Shown here in pieces: positions 13,956 through 22,639 of a stretch of 64,000 nt of DNA. The translations under genes were made by a program, and so were the position numbers. The stretch covers positions 930,001 through 994,000 of the forward strand of contig JACKAE010000002.1 in NCBI GenBank assembly GCA_020635205.1. Reading direction: 5' to 3'. The DNA comes from Ignavibacteria bacterium. Its GTDB lineage: Bacteria; Bacteroidota; Ignavibacteria; OLB7. Below the pieces are notes generated by a model. That model did not search any database. It was not told where the DNA came from and was given only the letters and a program-made list of their open reading frames with translations. Within the stretch, counting starts at the first letter, position 1; each line of letters starts with the position of its first letter.

Positions 13956-16241
13956 ATGTTTTTGAGATCGCTCGCCATATTTGCGGTTCTATTGCTTTCC
14001 AACCTTCCTACTCTCATAGCTCAGGGGGGAGGAGGAAAATCCCCGGTTACCCGGTCGCTTCGTCCGATATTGATTGACTTGGTTATTGAGGGGAACAGCA
14101 CAGTTTCTGATGTCGATATTCTTGCCCGCATCCGCTCGCGCGCAACCAACCGTTCGAATCTCGATCGCTACGCTCGAATTGCTCTACCACTTTCCACTCG
14201 GCTCGCCATTTTTCTGAAGCAAAAGGCTGGCGAGGAGAGCGAGTTCCGCTACCTTAACACCTCTACAGTTCAGGAGGATAAAAAAGCTATCCTCGCCCTC
14301 TATAAGGAGCGAGGTTTCCACTTAGCTGAAGTGAGGGCGCAGTATACTGTCGACACCGCCCGAAATATCGGGAGGCTCCAATATTCAATCGTAGAAGGTT
14401 CGCGGGCAAAAGTTTGGGGAGTTCGGTTCGATGGGCTAAATAATATTCCGGCTGAGCTACGAACGAAGATTGAAGACCTACAGTTTTTGAAGAGTGGTAG
14501 TCCGTTTGATGTACTGAACGTCGATCAGGAATTGCGCCGTGCCCTTACCATACTCCGAAACAATGGATACGCAGATGCAGGTGAGCGTATTCCACCAAAG
14601 ATTCTCTTCTGTTCTCCACCACGATGTGAGGAACCACAAGATAGTGTGCTGATTTTCATCACCCCCGGCTTACGCTATCGTTTTGGTACCACCACGATCA
14701 CTCACATCCCGGTTGATACAACAGGTGCTTCTCCTCCTGTTGAGGAGAGTATTATCCAGAGTCGCCTGCGGTATAAACCGGGTGAATGGTATAACCAATC
14801 AACAGTCGACGACAGCAAGCGCGACCTCTACCGACTTCTCATATTTGACCTTGTCTCGATTAACAAAGGGGCGCAGAGTCGTGTGGGAGATACGCTCAAC
14901 ATGGAGATCACCTATACGCTCAACGATTCACGAGAAATAGAGGGGTCGTTGGAGTTGAGCCTCTCGGATAGAACAGATGAAACGGTTTTTGCCGGTGGTG
15001 TCGCCGGTAGAACTACTTTCAAGAACATTCTGAGGCGAGCAATACGTGGGTCGGTTGGTGGTCGGTTTCAAACTCGCCTCTTCGCCTTCGACGAGATTGA
15101 GTTCGGAGTTGATGGGCGTCTGGATGTTCCTGTCCCTCAAATACTTCCGGTAGATGTCTTAAGCATATACGCAAACGTTGGGCGTGGTGTGGAAGATCGC
15201 GTAAATGGTGTCAACCTGAATTCTCGCCGTTACGCATTTGGTATCGACGGTGGTTGGCATCTTCCATCTTCTTCAATTGTGACCGCAATTTCGGCACGCA
15301 CTCTCTACCAGAGCAACAGTTATACAAACGTTGAGGAATACATCCGCGCAAAGGCGGTCTCCCGTTTATCAGAAGTTGTGCTCCCCGATACGTGTGATAC
15401 CGAGGCCTTAGTCGACCAGATTATTCCCGCACTTGCCCGCGATATTTATCGGGTGCAAGTGCTTCAAGGGGATAGCCCAGACTTGAAGCCAAATCAAGAT
15501 GCTCGGGAGAAGGGGAGTGCGCTTGAAAATACTTTCATCTTGGGTCTTACTGCCCTTGGGGATCATCGCAACAATATCTTCTCTCCAACGGAAGGATACT
15601 ACCTCGAAGGACGTTTTGATGTCGGCCTCACCGGAGACTTTGCTGGTGGGTTTGTCAAGTTTGAGCTTGATTACCGACGCTTCCTACCGGGGAGTAAGGG
15701 GAGTGTTTGGGCGTTCAGGGTGCATGGTGGAGCAATCGGTCAGTTCGGTGGTTTTCCACTCACTCCAATCGACAGTCGGTTTCATGCTGGAGGTGCAAAC
15801 AGTGTCAGAGGATGGGGAGGACGTGAGATGTTGGTAACAACACCACCGGCTGAGTTTGCTGGAACTTGTGCCGACACGATTCTCCGCGAAGTTCTCAACG
15901 AAAGTCGTCGGCTGCTTGGGGGCTTGTGGCTGATTGAGGGGAGTGTAGAATATCGCCTACGCCTCAACGAAGTGTTAGTTCTGGTTCCCTTCGTTGATGT
16001 TGGGAATGCCTATTTCAGAAATTATAGCGATGACAAGGATCTGGTGACATTCAACACATTTGTTGAAAACCTTGGTCTTGCAACTGGGTTGAATCTTGGG
16101 ATTGAAACCCCGGCTGGTCCAATTCGTTTGGGAGCAGGTTTCCCAGTCTATAATCCACTCGACTATCAAGGGGCAGATCGCTGGTTCTGGAGGCATCCAC
16201 TCTCCCTTGCATTTCAACTCAGTATTGGATATGCCTTTTGA
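13956..16241 (+). CDS. Omp85-family outer membrane protein (BamA/TamA-like)
   Basis: A 761-aa protein with a signal peptide (cleavage after LIAQ), POTRA-type repeats over about residues 35-330 (first: IDLVIEGNSTVSDVDILARI) and a C-terminal 16-strand-type barrel. The loop-6 motif appears as SVRGWGGREM (VRGW for the usual VRGF/Y), and the chain ends in a strand terminating with Phe (LSIGYAF). Such proteins insert beta-barrels or translocate proteins. At this length, with fewer POTRA domains than BamA, it could be a TamA-like or lineage-specific paralogue. It is alone between two terminated units. Confidence 0.85.
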   Translation: MFLRSLAIFAVLLLSNLPTLIAQGGGGKSPVTRSLRPILIDLVIEGNSTVSDVDILARIRSRATNRSNLDRYARIALPLSTRLAIFLKQKAGEESEFRYLNTSTVQEDKKAILALYKERGFHLAEVRAQYTVDTARNIGRLQYSIVEGSRAKVWGVRFDGLNNIPAELRTKIEDLQFLKSGSPFDVLNVDQELRRALTILRNNGYADAGERIPPKILFCSPPRCEEPQDSVLIFITPGLRYRFGTTTITHIPVDTTGASPPVEESIIQSRLRYKPGEWYNQSTVDDSKRDLYRLLIFDLVSINKGAQSRVGDTLNMEITYTLNDSREIEGSLELSLSDRTDETVFAGGVAGRTTFKNILRRAIRGSVGGRFQTRLFAFDEIEFGVDGRLDVPVPQILPVDVLSIYANVGRGVEDRVNGVNLNSRRYAFGIDGGWHLPSSSIVTAISARTLYQSNSYTNVEEYIRAKAVSRLSEVVLPDTCDTEALVDQIIPALARDIYRVQVLQGDSPDLKPNQDAREKGSALENTFILGLTALGDHRNNIFSPTEGYYLEGRFDVGLTGDFAGGFVKFELDYRRFLPGSKGSVWAFRVHGGAIGQFGGFPLTPIDSRFHAGGANSVRGWGGREMLVTTPPAEFAGTCADTILREVLNESRRLLGGLWLIEGSVEYRLRLNEVLVLVPFVDVGNAYFRNYSDDKDLVTFNTFVENLGLATGLNLGIETPAGPIRLGAGFPVYNPLDYQGADRWFWRHPLSLAFQLSIGYAF

Positions 16242-16356
16242 TTATGTTTGCTCAGATCGACTCACTCAAGCAGATCATCGGGATTCGTGCTGAGCTGTTC
16301 AATCGATTGCACCTCACTTGCTTTACAGATAACGCCAAACATCACAGATAAAAACT

Positions 16357-16701
16357 ATGCCAACGTACGATTACCTCTGCAAGAAGTGTGGCCATCGCTT
16401 CGAGCACTTTCAGTCGATCACATCGGATGCCTTAACTACCTGCCCAATCTCAGAATGTATAGAGGAAGATGCTGAGGCGAAGGGAACTGGTGCGGTACAG
16501 CGTATTGTCAGTGGGGGAGCCGGACTTGTCTTTAAAGGTGAGGGGTTCTATCTGACTGATTATGTGAGAAAAGGGGGAGAAGGGAAGGAAACGTCGTCCG
16601 GGTCTAAGGGGAAATCAACAGTGAAAGAGTCGAAAGCAAATGAGACGAAAACAAGTAGTGGAGCTTCGGCTTCATCGGGAGAGAAGGGTTCGGAGAGTTA
16701 A
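16357..16701 (+). CDS. FmdB-family zinc ribbon protein
   Basis: Starts with the family pattern MPTYDYLCKKCGHRFEHFQ. Two CxxC-type pairs (Cys8/Cys11, Cys29/Cys34) form a zinc ribbon, then QRIVSGGAGLVFKGEGFYLT follows as in FmdB proteins. The tail after residue 75 is low-complexity Ser/Lys/Glu/Gly and probably disordered. The family is linked to regulation but its role is unclear. Length 114 aa is normal. Confidence 0.88.
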   Translation: MPTYDYLCKKCGHRFEHFQSITSDALTTCPISECIEEDAEAKGTGAVQRIVSGGAGLVFKGEGFYLTDYVRKGGEGKETSSGSKGKSTVKESKANETKTSSGASASSGEKGSES

Positions 16702-16785
16702 GTGCTTGTAGAGTATCGAAGATGCTATACTGGTCTGTTAACCCAGCGAACTTACTGTTTCTTCTGCTCACCAGAATCCTCTCAC

Positions 16786-17280
16786 CTACCAGCTCTTTTT
16801 TCGCGCAGCAACCAACATCACAATAGCTGCTACCACTGTAGTGTAGAGCACTCCGGCAAGTCCTCCGCGGAGAAAGAAGTTCCAGAACGATAAGTCTGCC
16901 GGCTGGACGTAGAAGAAGTAGTAGATAATGTTGTGAGCTAAAGTAGCGCCAGCGGTGATACCGAGAAACCGAAATGTGCCAATCGATCCCTGTACTTCCA
17001 ACCCTTCTTCGTAGAAGAAGCCAGCAATGAACCCAGCAAAGAGCTTGCTCAAAGCATTTGTTCCGTCGATGTCGCTGCTGATCCAGTCGTATGCAACACC
17101 TACCAGAAATCCGGCGATGATGCCAGTAAACTGTCCTTCGAGAAGTGCCACCACAACAACGTAGATTACCAGAAGGTCTGGAACAACGTTTTCAACCGAG
17201 ATAAATCCCAAGTTCAACTGAGCCAGCAGTAGGAAGAGTGCTGCAATAGCATACCAGATAAGTCGGTTTGAGGAAATCAT
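16786..17280 (-). CDS. mreD: Rod shape-determining protein MreD
   Basis: A 164-aa membrane protein with about five spans (for example LIWYAIAALFLLLAQ and LLVIYVVVVALLEG) and the MreD pattern GFLVGVAYDWISSD. It is part of the elongasome that guides lateral wall growth with MreB, MreC, PBP2 and RodA. Its ATG overlaps the mreC stop by 4 bases. The gene order stops here: the usual downstream pbp2 and rodA genes are absent and a convergent fmdB-like gene follows. Confidence 0.92.
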   Translation of the reverse strand: MISSNRLIWYAIAALFLLLAQLNLGFISVENVVPDLLVIYVVVVALLEGQFTGIIAGFLVGVAYDWISSDIDGTNALSKLFAGFIAGFFYEEGLEVQGSIGTFRFLGITAGATLAHNIIYYFFYVQPADLSFWNFFLRGGLAGVLYTTVVAAIVMLVAARKKSW

Positions 17281-18140
17281 TGTTCCTGTTTTCCTCCACT
17301 GGCACTCCCGACCTGCTCCAGTACTTTCCGTTCAAGTTCTAAGCGTTTCGTGTCGGGTGTGAACAGGACAACGTAGACCTCCTCGAGAGTGGCGAAGCTG
17401 ACTGTGGGGGTAACTGTAATCTTGTGGTAGAGTGTTCCCTGTTCTTCCTCCACTTCACTTACAGTCCCAATCACAATATCCTCTGGATAGAAGGATGAAA
17501 GACCGGAGGTGATGACAGTATCTCCAATTTCTTGGGTGAGAACTGATGGAATGTTTCGCAGGAGAAGTTTCTCTTCCTTATCCCAAAATAGGATTCCGTT
17601 GTTGCGCCCTTGTAGTGTGCGTGCAGCGATCCGTGAGTCGGCATTGATTACCAGAAGAACAACCGCATTTTCGTCGTCGAGGCCGACAACGCGACCGACC
17701 AAACCTGCTGGGGTGATAACTGGCATTCCCTCCTTAACTCCATCCTCCGAGCCAACATCAATGGTAATGTAGTTCCGAAGCTGAAGTGTCGGCTTCCCGA
17801 CTACTTCGGCTGCAACTAATTTCATTGGAGATTTTTCTTTGAACTCCAGCATCTTGCGCAGTTCCTCAACCTTCACCCCAGCATCGCGAAGGCGCATTGC
17901 CTCAAGCGAAAGGTCGCGGTTCAGACTCCGGAGCGCGTGATTTTCGGTTTCGAGTGCCCAAGGATTTGGAACCCAGTCGAAGGCAGATTGCACGGAAGCG
18001 ATAATGCCGACCGAGATCGTTCTGAAAGAACGAATACGCCCTTCATCATCGCCAGAGATAAGCAGCAATGAGATAATTGTCAGGAGAATCGTCGCAGCGT
18101 ACTCCTTATAGCGCAGGATCAGATCGACGATGCGATACAT
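17277..18140 (-). CDS. mreC: Rod shape-determining protein MreC
   Basis: A 287-aa protein with one N-terminal membrane span (about residues 14-29), a coiled coil (about 65-105) and two beta domains. It shows the MreC patterns VVGKP...YITIDVGSEDGVKEGMPV and GLVGRVVGL. It acts in the periplasm as scaffold between MreB and the wall synthases. It lies 22 bases behind mreB in the same operon. Length is normal. Confidence 0.94.
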   Translation of the reverse strand: MYRIVDLILRYKEYAATILLTIISLLLISGDDEGRIRSFRTISVGIIASVQSAFDWVPNPWALETENHALRSLNRDLSLEAMRLRDAGVKVEELRKMLEFKEKSPMKLVAAEVVGKPTLQLRNYITIDVGSEDGVKEGMPVITPAGLVGRVVGLDDENAVVLLVINADSRIAARTLQGRNNGILFWDKEEKLLLRNIPSVLTQEIGDTVITSGLSSFYPEDIVIGTVSEVEEEQGTLYHKITVTPTVSFATLEEVYVVLFTPDTKRLELERKVLEQVGSASGGKQEQ

Positions 18141-18162
18141 AAACCGGGTTGAAACTAAAGGA

Positions 18163-19182
18163 TTAGTAGCGGCGGCTCTTTATCAATACCTGACTGTAGA
18201 TCGGGAGGTTTTCCAAGACTTTACCTGTTCCCCGAGCCACTGCTGTCAGTGGGTCTTCGGCAACGAATACTGGAAGAGAAGTCTCTCTACGAATACGTTC
18301 ATCCAATCCGCGAAGGAGTGCTCCTCCACCGGTTAACATGATTCCTCGATCGAGTATATCTGCTGAAAGTTCCGGGGGAGTCCGTTCCAGCGAGAGCTTT
18401 ACCGCTTCAACAATTGCCAGAATCGGTTCTGCTAACGCCTCACGAATCTCCGCACTCGTGACTGTCGTCATTCTCGGAACTCCGGCAACCAAGTCGCGAC
18501 CTCTCACTTCTACTTGAATCTCCTCGGCAAGTGGCATTGCACTTCCCACTTGGTGCTTGATTGCCTCGGCAGTTCGCTCACCAATCAGGATATTGTGGTT
18601 CTTCTTGAAGTACTGAACAATCGAGTTTGTCATCTCGTCGCCAGCAATCCGAATCGACTCATCGTTCACGATGCCACTCAGTGCAATCACTGCAATCTCG
18701 GTAGTTCCCCCTCCGATGTCGATAATCATGTTTCCAACCGGAGCCTCTACGTCGAGTCCGATACCAATGGCGGCTGCCATTGGCTCGGCAATCAAGTGGA
18801 CTTCTTTTGCTCCGGCATGTTCAGCGGAATCGCGGACCGCCCGCTTCTCCACTTCAGTGATACCGGAGGGGACGCAGACAACAATGCGACGTGCTGGCTG
18901 CCACGTCGGAGATATTTTCCGAATGAATGCCCGAAGCATCCCCTCGGCGATCTCGAAATCAGCAATCACACCATCTTTTAACGGGCGGATTGTTCTAATA
19001 TCTCTATGTGTCTTTCCGATCATCGCCTGAGCTTCGTGCCCAATAGCAACAATCTTCTTAGTCGTTCTGTCGAACGCGACGATTGACGGTTCGTTCAGCA
19101 CCACTCCCTTCCCTTTCATCCAGATAAGGGTATTGGCGGTTCCGAGGTCAATAGCGATGTCGTTGGAAAAAAATCCGAGCAC
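18163..19182 (-). CDS. mreB: Rod shape-determining protein MreB
   Basis: A 339-aa bacterial actin. Phosphate-1 motif IDLGTANT, connect-1, phosphate-2 (MIIDIGGGTTEIAVI) and the adenosine motif (ILTGGGALLRGLD) are all present. It starts with ATG at 19182 and its N-terminus (LGFFSNDIA) fits membrane attachment. First gene of mreBCD on the minus strand; its promoter must lie in the spacer above 19183. Confidence 0.97.
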   Translation of the reverse strand: MLGFFSNDIAIDLGTANTLIWMKGKGVVLNEPSIVAFDRTTKKIVAIGHEAQAMIGKTHRDIRTIRPLKDGVIADFEIAEGMLRAFIRKISPTWQPARRIVVCVPSGITEVEKRAVRDSAEHAGAKEVHLIAEPMAAAIGIGLDVEAPVGNMIIDIGGGTTEIAVIALSGIVNDESIRIAGDEMTNSIVQYFKKNHNILIGERTAEAIKHQVGSAMPLAEEIQVEVRGRDLVAGVPRMTTVTSAEIREALAEPILAIVEAVKLSLERTPPELSADILDRGIMLTGGGALLRGLDERIRRETSLPVFVAEDPLTAVARGTGKVLENLPIYSQVLIKSRRY

Positions 19183-19557
19183 TGGCAGTCGATTTCCGGA
19201 TGCGGTTGGACGTTAGTGCAGCCTCTTGGTGCTGGGCTGCCTGTAAAAACAGTACAAATATCCTGAATCCCCTCTCCCCAAACAAGCCGCGTACAAGAAT
19301 ATTCAATTTAGAAGGAAAGAAAGTCGGCACTTGAAGTGATTTGGGAGGATATCTTAACGCAAATCAGAGCAATAATTGAAGTGAACGTATTGGATAGAGG
19401 AGGAATTCAAAATTCAAAAGTAAAAATTCAAAAGGTTGGGATAATAGATTCGGAGCAGTCAGTCTTGATACAGACTCACATTACCTCCAATCGAGGTGTT
19501 CGTTGAAGGTAGCTCAATACGTGGTCAAAGATCATCAATGAGGTCGGCACTCTCGCC
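19183..19557. other. Spacer between mreB and the HExxH gene
   Basis: The mreB promoter should be here, but no clear motif is seen. A TTGAATT-family repeat lies at 19403-19436. No gene is supported. Confidence 0.4.
19403..19436 (+). repeat. AATTCAAA-type dispersed repeat
   Basis: Three AATTCAAAA/AAAATTCAAAAGG units in a row; same family as 3988 and 25251. Confidence 0.7.
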
Positions 19558-20025
19558 TCAAACCTTTCGTAATCGTTCAGCTAAGGAATCTCCCACACGA
19601 TATGCCTCAACCTCATACGAAATCGCTCGGTAAGCAGCATGTCGATGCCCGAATCGCTTCCTGAACTGGCGGAGTTTTTTTGACGGGAATGGGATCAAAA
19701 AATTCCCAAGCCACGAGATGAAATACCGAGGATAGAAGAGTATCGGTTCTCTTCGCTGTTGCGCAACGTGCTCAGCTTCGTGGCGGACTAAAGAGAGGAG
19801 AAAAATTGGATGACCGTTTCGCGCCTTGTTTAACAGCCAAACCTTACCCCGAATGGTGATACCGACCATACCAAACCTGTCGACGAAGAATGGGAGTCGA
19901 CTTGCGAAGTAGATCGGAAAATCGAGAGGGGAGTCGGTGAAGAAGGAGAGAACTTGCTCTTCAGAAAGCCCGAGCTGCTCACCAAGCTCAACCACAAGAT
20001 CGTAAGCCTTTACTCTGTGTTCCAC
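19558..20025 (-). CDS. Putative small zinc metallopeptidase-like protein (HExxH)
   Basis: 155 aa, GTG start at 20025 overlapping the end of upp by 16 bases. The centre carries RHEAEHVAQQ, a full HExxH zinc motif, followed 49 residues later by SYEVEAYRVG, where a Glu could be the third ligand. There is no signal peptide; a hydrophobic segment (LFYPRYFISWLGNFLIPF) follows the motif and may sit at the membrane. The family is not identified. It is the last gene of a tight five-gene operon, so its expression follows that of upp. Confidence 0.6.
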   Translation of the reverse strand: MEHRVKAYDLVVELGEQLGLSEEQVLSFFTDSPLDFPIYFASRLPFFVDRFGMVGITIRGKVWLLNKARNGHPIFLLSLVRHEAEHVAQQRREPILFYPRYFISWLGNFLIPFPSKKLRQFRKRFGHRHAAYRAISYEVEAYRVGDSLAERLRKV

Positions 20026-20657
20026 AGTCGGTCTCCAGCATCGCCAAGGCCGGGAATGATAAAGCCCTCCTCGTTCAGTGCTTCGTCAACCTTTGCCGTG
20101 ACAATCTTGACATTTGGAAAAGATGAGTGAACCGAGGCAATCCCCTCTGGTGCTGAGATAATCGAAACTATCGTGATTTGAGAGGAGTCGACGTTGTTTA
20201 GTGAGTGGAGGGCGGCTCCGAGACTCCCTCCGGTTGCTAACATCGGATCGAGTAGGAAAATAGAAGCCTCGTCGAGTTGGGGAGGGAACTTCCGATAATA
20301 CTCAGTAGGGAGTAAACTTTCCTCGTCGCGAGCCAAGCCGAGAAAGCCGACTTCGGCTGTGGGGAGAACATCCAAGAAACCGTCAACCATCCCGAGTCCA
20401 GCCCGCAGTATCGGAATCAGCACAATTCGCTCTTGAAGAAGTCCTCCAGAGGCGGGCAGACCTGTTGGTGTCATTACGCTGGTTGCCGATAGTGGGAGGT
20501 TCGTGCTGCTGTAGACAGCTAACAGTTGGGAAAGTCGGCGCATTGCTTCGCGAAACAGACGTGGAGAACAGGTCTCCTCGCGCATTCGGGTCAGCTCGTT
20601 CACAGCCACCGGATGGTCGATCTCGATAACGACTTTTGAGAGATTCTCCCCACTCAT
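20010..20657 (-). CDS. upp: Uracil phosphoribosyltransferase
   Basis: A 215-aa salvage enzyme converting uracil and PRPP to UMP. The PRPP loop is FLLDPMLATGGSLGAAL, and the uracil site FIIPGLGDAGDRLW lies near the end. IPILRAGLGMVDG is conserved. ATG at 20657 begins two bases after the stop of the tatD fusion, so the two are translationally coupled. Confidence 0.95.
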   Translation of the reverse strand: MSGENLSKVVIEIDHPVAVNELTRMREETCSPRLFREAMRRLSQLLAVYSSTNLPLSATSVMTPTGLPASGGLLQERIVLIPILRAGLGMVDGFLDVLPTAEVGFLGLARDEESLLPTEYYRKFPPQLDEASIFLLDPMLATGGSLGAALHSLNNVDSSQITIVSIISAPEGIASVHSSFPNVKIVTAKVDEALNEEGFIIPGLGDAGDRLWNTE

Positions 20658-20659
20658 AG

Positions 20660-21433
20660 TTACGGAACCTGTAGTCCGAGGAATTCGCTGATCTTCGGGT
20701 AGAAGATGATCCCAATCCGGCTCTGGGTTACCGCATACGTATCACCGTGGAAGAGTGTCAGTTTGCGGTCGCCAAGAATCTGTGAATAGTGAAGCTCAAC
20801 TGTGGGAGCAACGATGCCGAACGGGGTTTCCAGATTCATTGTCAAGCCAAGTCCACCCCCGATTCCCGACTCAAGCTCATCATACCGTTGGATTGAAGTA
20901 TCCCCAGCACCAGTTGCCAAAATTCTATCGACCCCATAGGAGTTGTAGAAGAGGGTATAGCCAAATGATGCGTGAAAGTTGATAAAGGATTTGGGATTCC
21001 AGTTAAATCGAAGCAGGAAATTGTACGAGTTGTGGATATTTACCAAGTTCGTATCCCAGTCGTTACCGGTGCTGAATTTATTTTTGATTACCGAATCTGA
21101 GGCTTGGTCGGGAAAAATATCTACGCGAGCAGGTGTGTAGATAAAATCGAACTGCAATCGATCGAAACCGAGAGGCTGTAGTGGTGAGACTGTGAACCAA
21201 AGACCGGGGGACAAACTACTCGTCTGCGTTACCCGATCGATAATGAAGGTGGTTGATGTCAAGTGTGGGCCGATGCCTATCAGTTTGTCGAACGGGCCTC
21301 GTTGCCTGACTGTGTCGATGGCCGTTGTTGGTTCTGGGGTTTGTGCTTGCACTCTCAACAAGCTGCAAGAGCAGATTGCGATCAAGATCAGGAGTGGAAG
21401 GGCAAAGAATCGTCGTGCGTTCTGTGTGGTCAT
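20660..21433 (-). CDS. Possible internal start: secreted outer-membrane-type protein, 257 aa
   Basis: The Met at codon 243 of the fusion (ATG at 21433) begins MTTQNARRFFALPLLILIAI and so on, a textbook signal peptide with positive n-region, hydrophobic core and VQAQ cleavage site. The same bases encode the conserved C-terminus of TatD. No Shine-Dalgarno is seen, but many genes here lack one. Translation from this start would give an exported beta-barrel-type protein (GIGPHL, FDFIYTPARV, GGGLGLTMNL, YSQILGDRKL). Family not recognised. Confidence 0.45.
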   Translation of the reverse strand: MTTQNARRFFALPLLILIAICSCSLLRVQAQTPEPTTAIDTVRQRGPFDKLIGIGPHLTSTTFIIDRVTQTSSLSPGLWFTVSPLQPLGFDRLQFDFIYTPARVDIFPDQASDSVIKNKFSTGNDWDTNLVNIHNSYNFLLRFNWNPKSFINFHASFGYTLFYNSYGVDRILATGAGDTSIQRYDELESGIGGGLGLTMNLETPFGIVAPTVELHYSQILGDRKLTLFHGDTYAVTQSRIGIIFYPKISEFLGLQVP

Positions 21434-22159
21434 CTGAGCTATCGTTTCTGTTGGTACGTTTCGGATCTCCGCAATTTTTTCGGCCACGCGACCGACGAAC
21501 GAAGGTTCATTCCGTTTACCCCGGTGCGGAACCGGTGTCATATATGGTGAATCTGTCTCAATCATCAGCCTATCATCTGGAACTTCTGCTACTAAGGCAT
21601 CGAGAGTCGATTTTTTGAAGGTGATATTTCCTGTAAACGAAATCATTGCCCCCAACTTCAGAGCACGTTGCAGGACTTCGGAACTACTGCTAAAGCAGTG
21701 AAGTTGAAATTGGAGCGATCCATCCTGTTCTTCTTCAATGATTCTCAGCAAATCTTCGTCCGACTCTCGATTGTGAATCACCGCCGGGAGATCAAGCTCC
21801 TTTGCCACTTTCAACTGGTGCCGAAAGACATTCTGTTGTCGATCTCGCGGTGCAAAGTCATAGTAATAATCCAAACCGATTTCCCCAATGGCAATCGCTT
21901 TGCACTCACCGACAATTTCAGGAAGCCGATGAAGGTCCCGATCACTCACTTTTGCCGCGCTGTGGGGGTGTGTGCCCAGTGCGATTTCAACCGATTGGTA
22001 TCGCTCCTTCAACGTGGACAACTTCGGAAAATCATCCGGTTCTGTTGCTGGCGAGATAATTGTGCATACTCCCACTTCGGCAGCCCGTCCTAACATCTCT
22101 TCGAAATCTTCCCCAAATCGCTTATCGTAGATGTGGGCGTGTGTGTCGATCAACTCCAT
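20660..22159 (-). CDS. TatD-family metallohydrolase fused to an outer-membrane-type protein
   Basis: 499 aa. Residues 1-254 are a complete TatD nuclease: metal ligands His7, His9, Glu93, His129, His154 and Asp203 are all in place (THAH, GEIGLDYYY, VIHNRE, LHCFS, ETDSP), and the normal family end NARRFFAL is reached. Instead of a stop, the frame continues into a strongly hydrophobic stretch (PLLILIAICSCSLL) ending in VQAQ. That stretch has the form of a signal peptide. About 230 beta-rich residues follow, like an 8- to 12-strand outer membrane protein. The TatD part is cytoplasmic by family and the second part would be exported, so one chain is awkward; see the internal start at 21433. Confidence 0.85.
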   Translation of the reverse strand: MELIDTHAHIYDKRFGEDFEEMLGRAAEVGVCTIISPATEPDDFPKLSTLKERYQSVEIALGTHPHSAAKVSDRDLHRLPEIVGECKAIAIGEIGLDYYYDFAPRDRQQNVFRHQLKVAKELDLPAVIHNRESDEDLLRIIEEEQDGSLQFQLHCFSSSSEVLQRALKLGAMISFTGNITFKKSTLDALVAEVPDDRLMIETDSPYMTPVPHRGKRNEPSFVGRVAEKIAEIRNVPTETIAQMTTQNARRFFALPLLILIAICSCSLLRVQAQTPEPTTAIDTVRQRGPFDKLIGIGPHLTSTTFIIDRVTQTSSLSPGLWFTVSPLQPLGFDRLQFDFIYTPARVDIFPDQASDSVIKNKFSTGNDWDTNLVNIHNSYNFLLRFNWNPKSFINFHASFGYTLFYNSYGVDRILATGAGDTSIQRYDELESGIGGGLGLTMNLETPFGIVAPTVELHYSQILGDRKLTLFHGDTYAVTQSRIGIIFYPKISEFLGLQVP

Positions 22160-22180
22160 TCCCTGTTACCTCGCTTCATT

Positions 22181-22639
22181 CTATTGGCTGAGTGCTTCGA
22201 TCACTTCGTCGACATGCCCCGACACACTAACCTTCGGAAATATCTTCTTGATCGTCCCATCTTCGCCGATGATAAATGTTGTCCGTTCTACCCCCATATA
22301 CTTCTTGCCGTACATGCTCTTCTCCTTCCAAACACCGTAGGCGGTGACAATTTCCTTCTCTTCATCAGCCAGAAGCGAGAAGTTAAGCGACTCTTTCTCA
22401 ACAAACTTCGCGTGGCTCTTCACTGAGTCAGGACTAACGCCGAGGACTTCGGCTCCGTGATTCTTGACCCGGGCAAGGTTATCACGGAAATCACATGCTT
22501 CAACGGTACAACCCGAGGTCATATCCTTCGGATAGAAGTAGAGTACCAGTTGTTTCCCAGCATAATCTGCTAAGGTGTGGACGTTCCCTTCCTGATCTTG
22601 TGCTGAAAAGTTGGGGGCTTTATCTCCTTGCTGTATCAT
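22181..22639 (-). CDS. bcp: Thioredoxin-dependent peroxiredoxin (Bcp type)
   Basis: A 152-aa peroxiredoxin. The peroxidatic Cys and, five residues later, a second Cys typical of Bcp are in TSGCTVEACDFRD. YFYPKD, GVSPDSVKSH and ERTTFIIGEDG are conserved. It reduces hydroperoxides in the cytoplasm. It sits inside the RsmI-like/bcp/tatD/upp operon, overlapping the gene before it by 4 bases and lying 21 bases before the tatD fusion. Confidence 0.94.
   Translation of the reverse strand: MIQQGDKAPNFSAQDQEGNVHTLADYAGKQLVLYFYPKDMTSGCTVEACDFRDNLARVKNHGAEVLGVSPDSVKSHAKFVEKESLNFSLLADEEKEIVTAYGVWKEKSMYGKKYMGVERTTFIIGEDGTIKKIFPKVSVSGHVDEVIEALSQ

Noticed and set aside
18514..18981. 155-codon frame antisense to mreB
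   Set aside because: Shadow of a highly conserved gene; no independent evidence.
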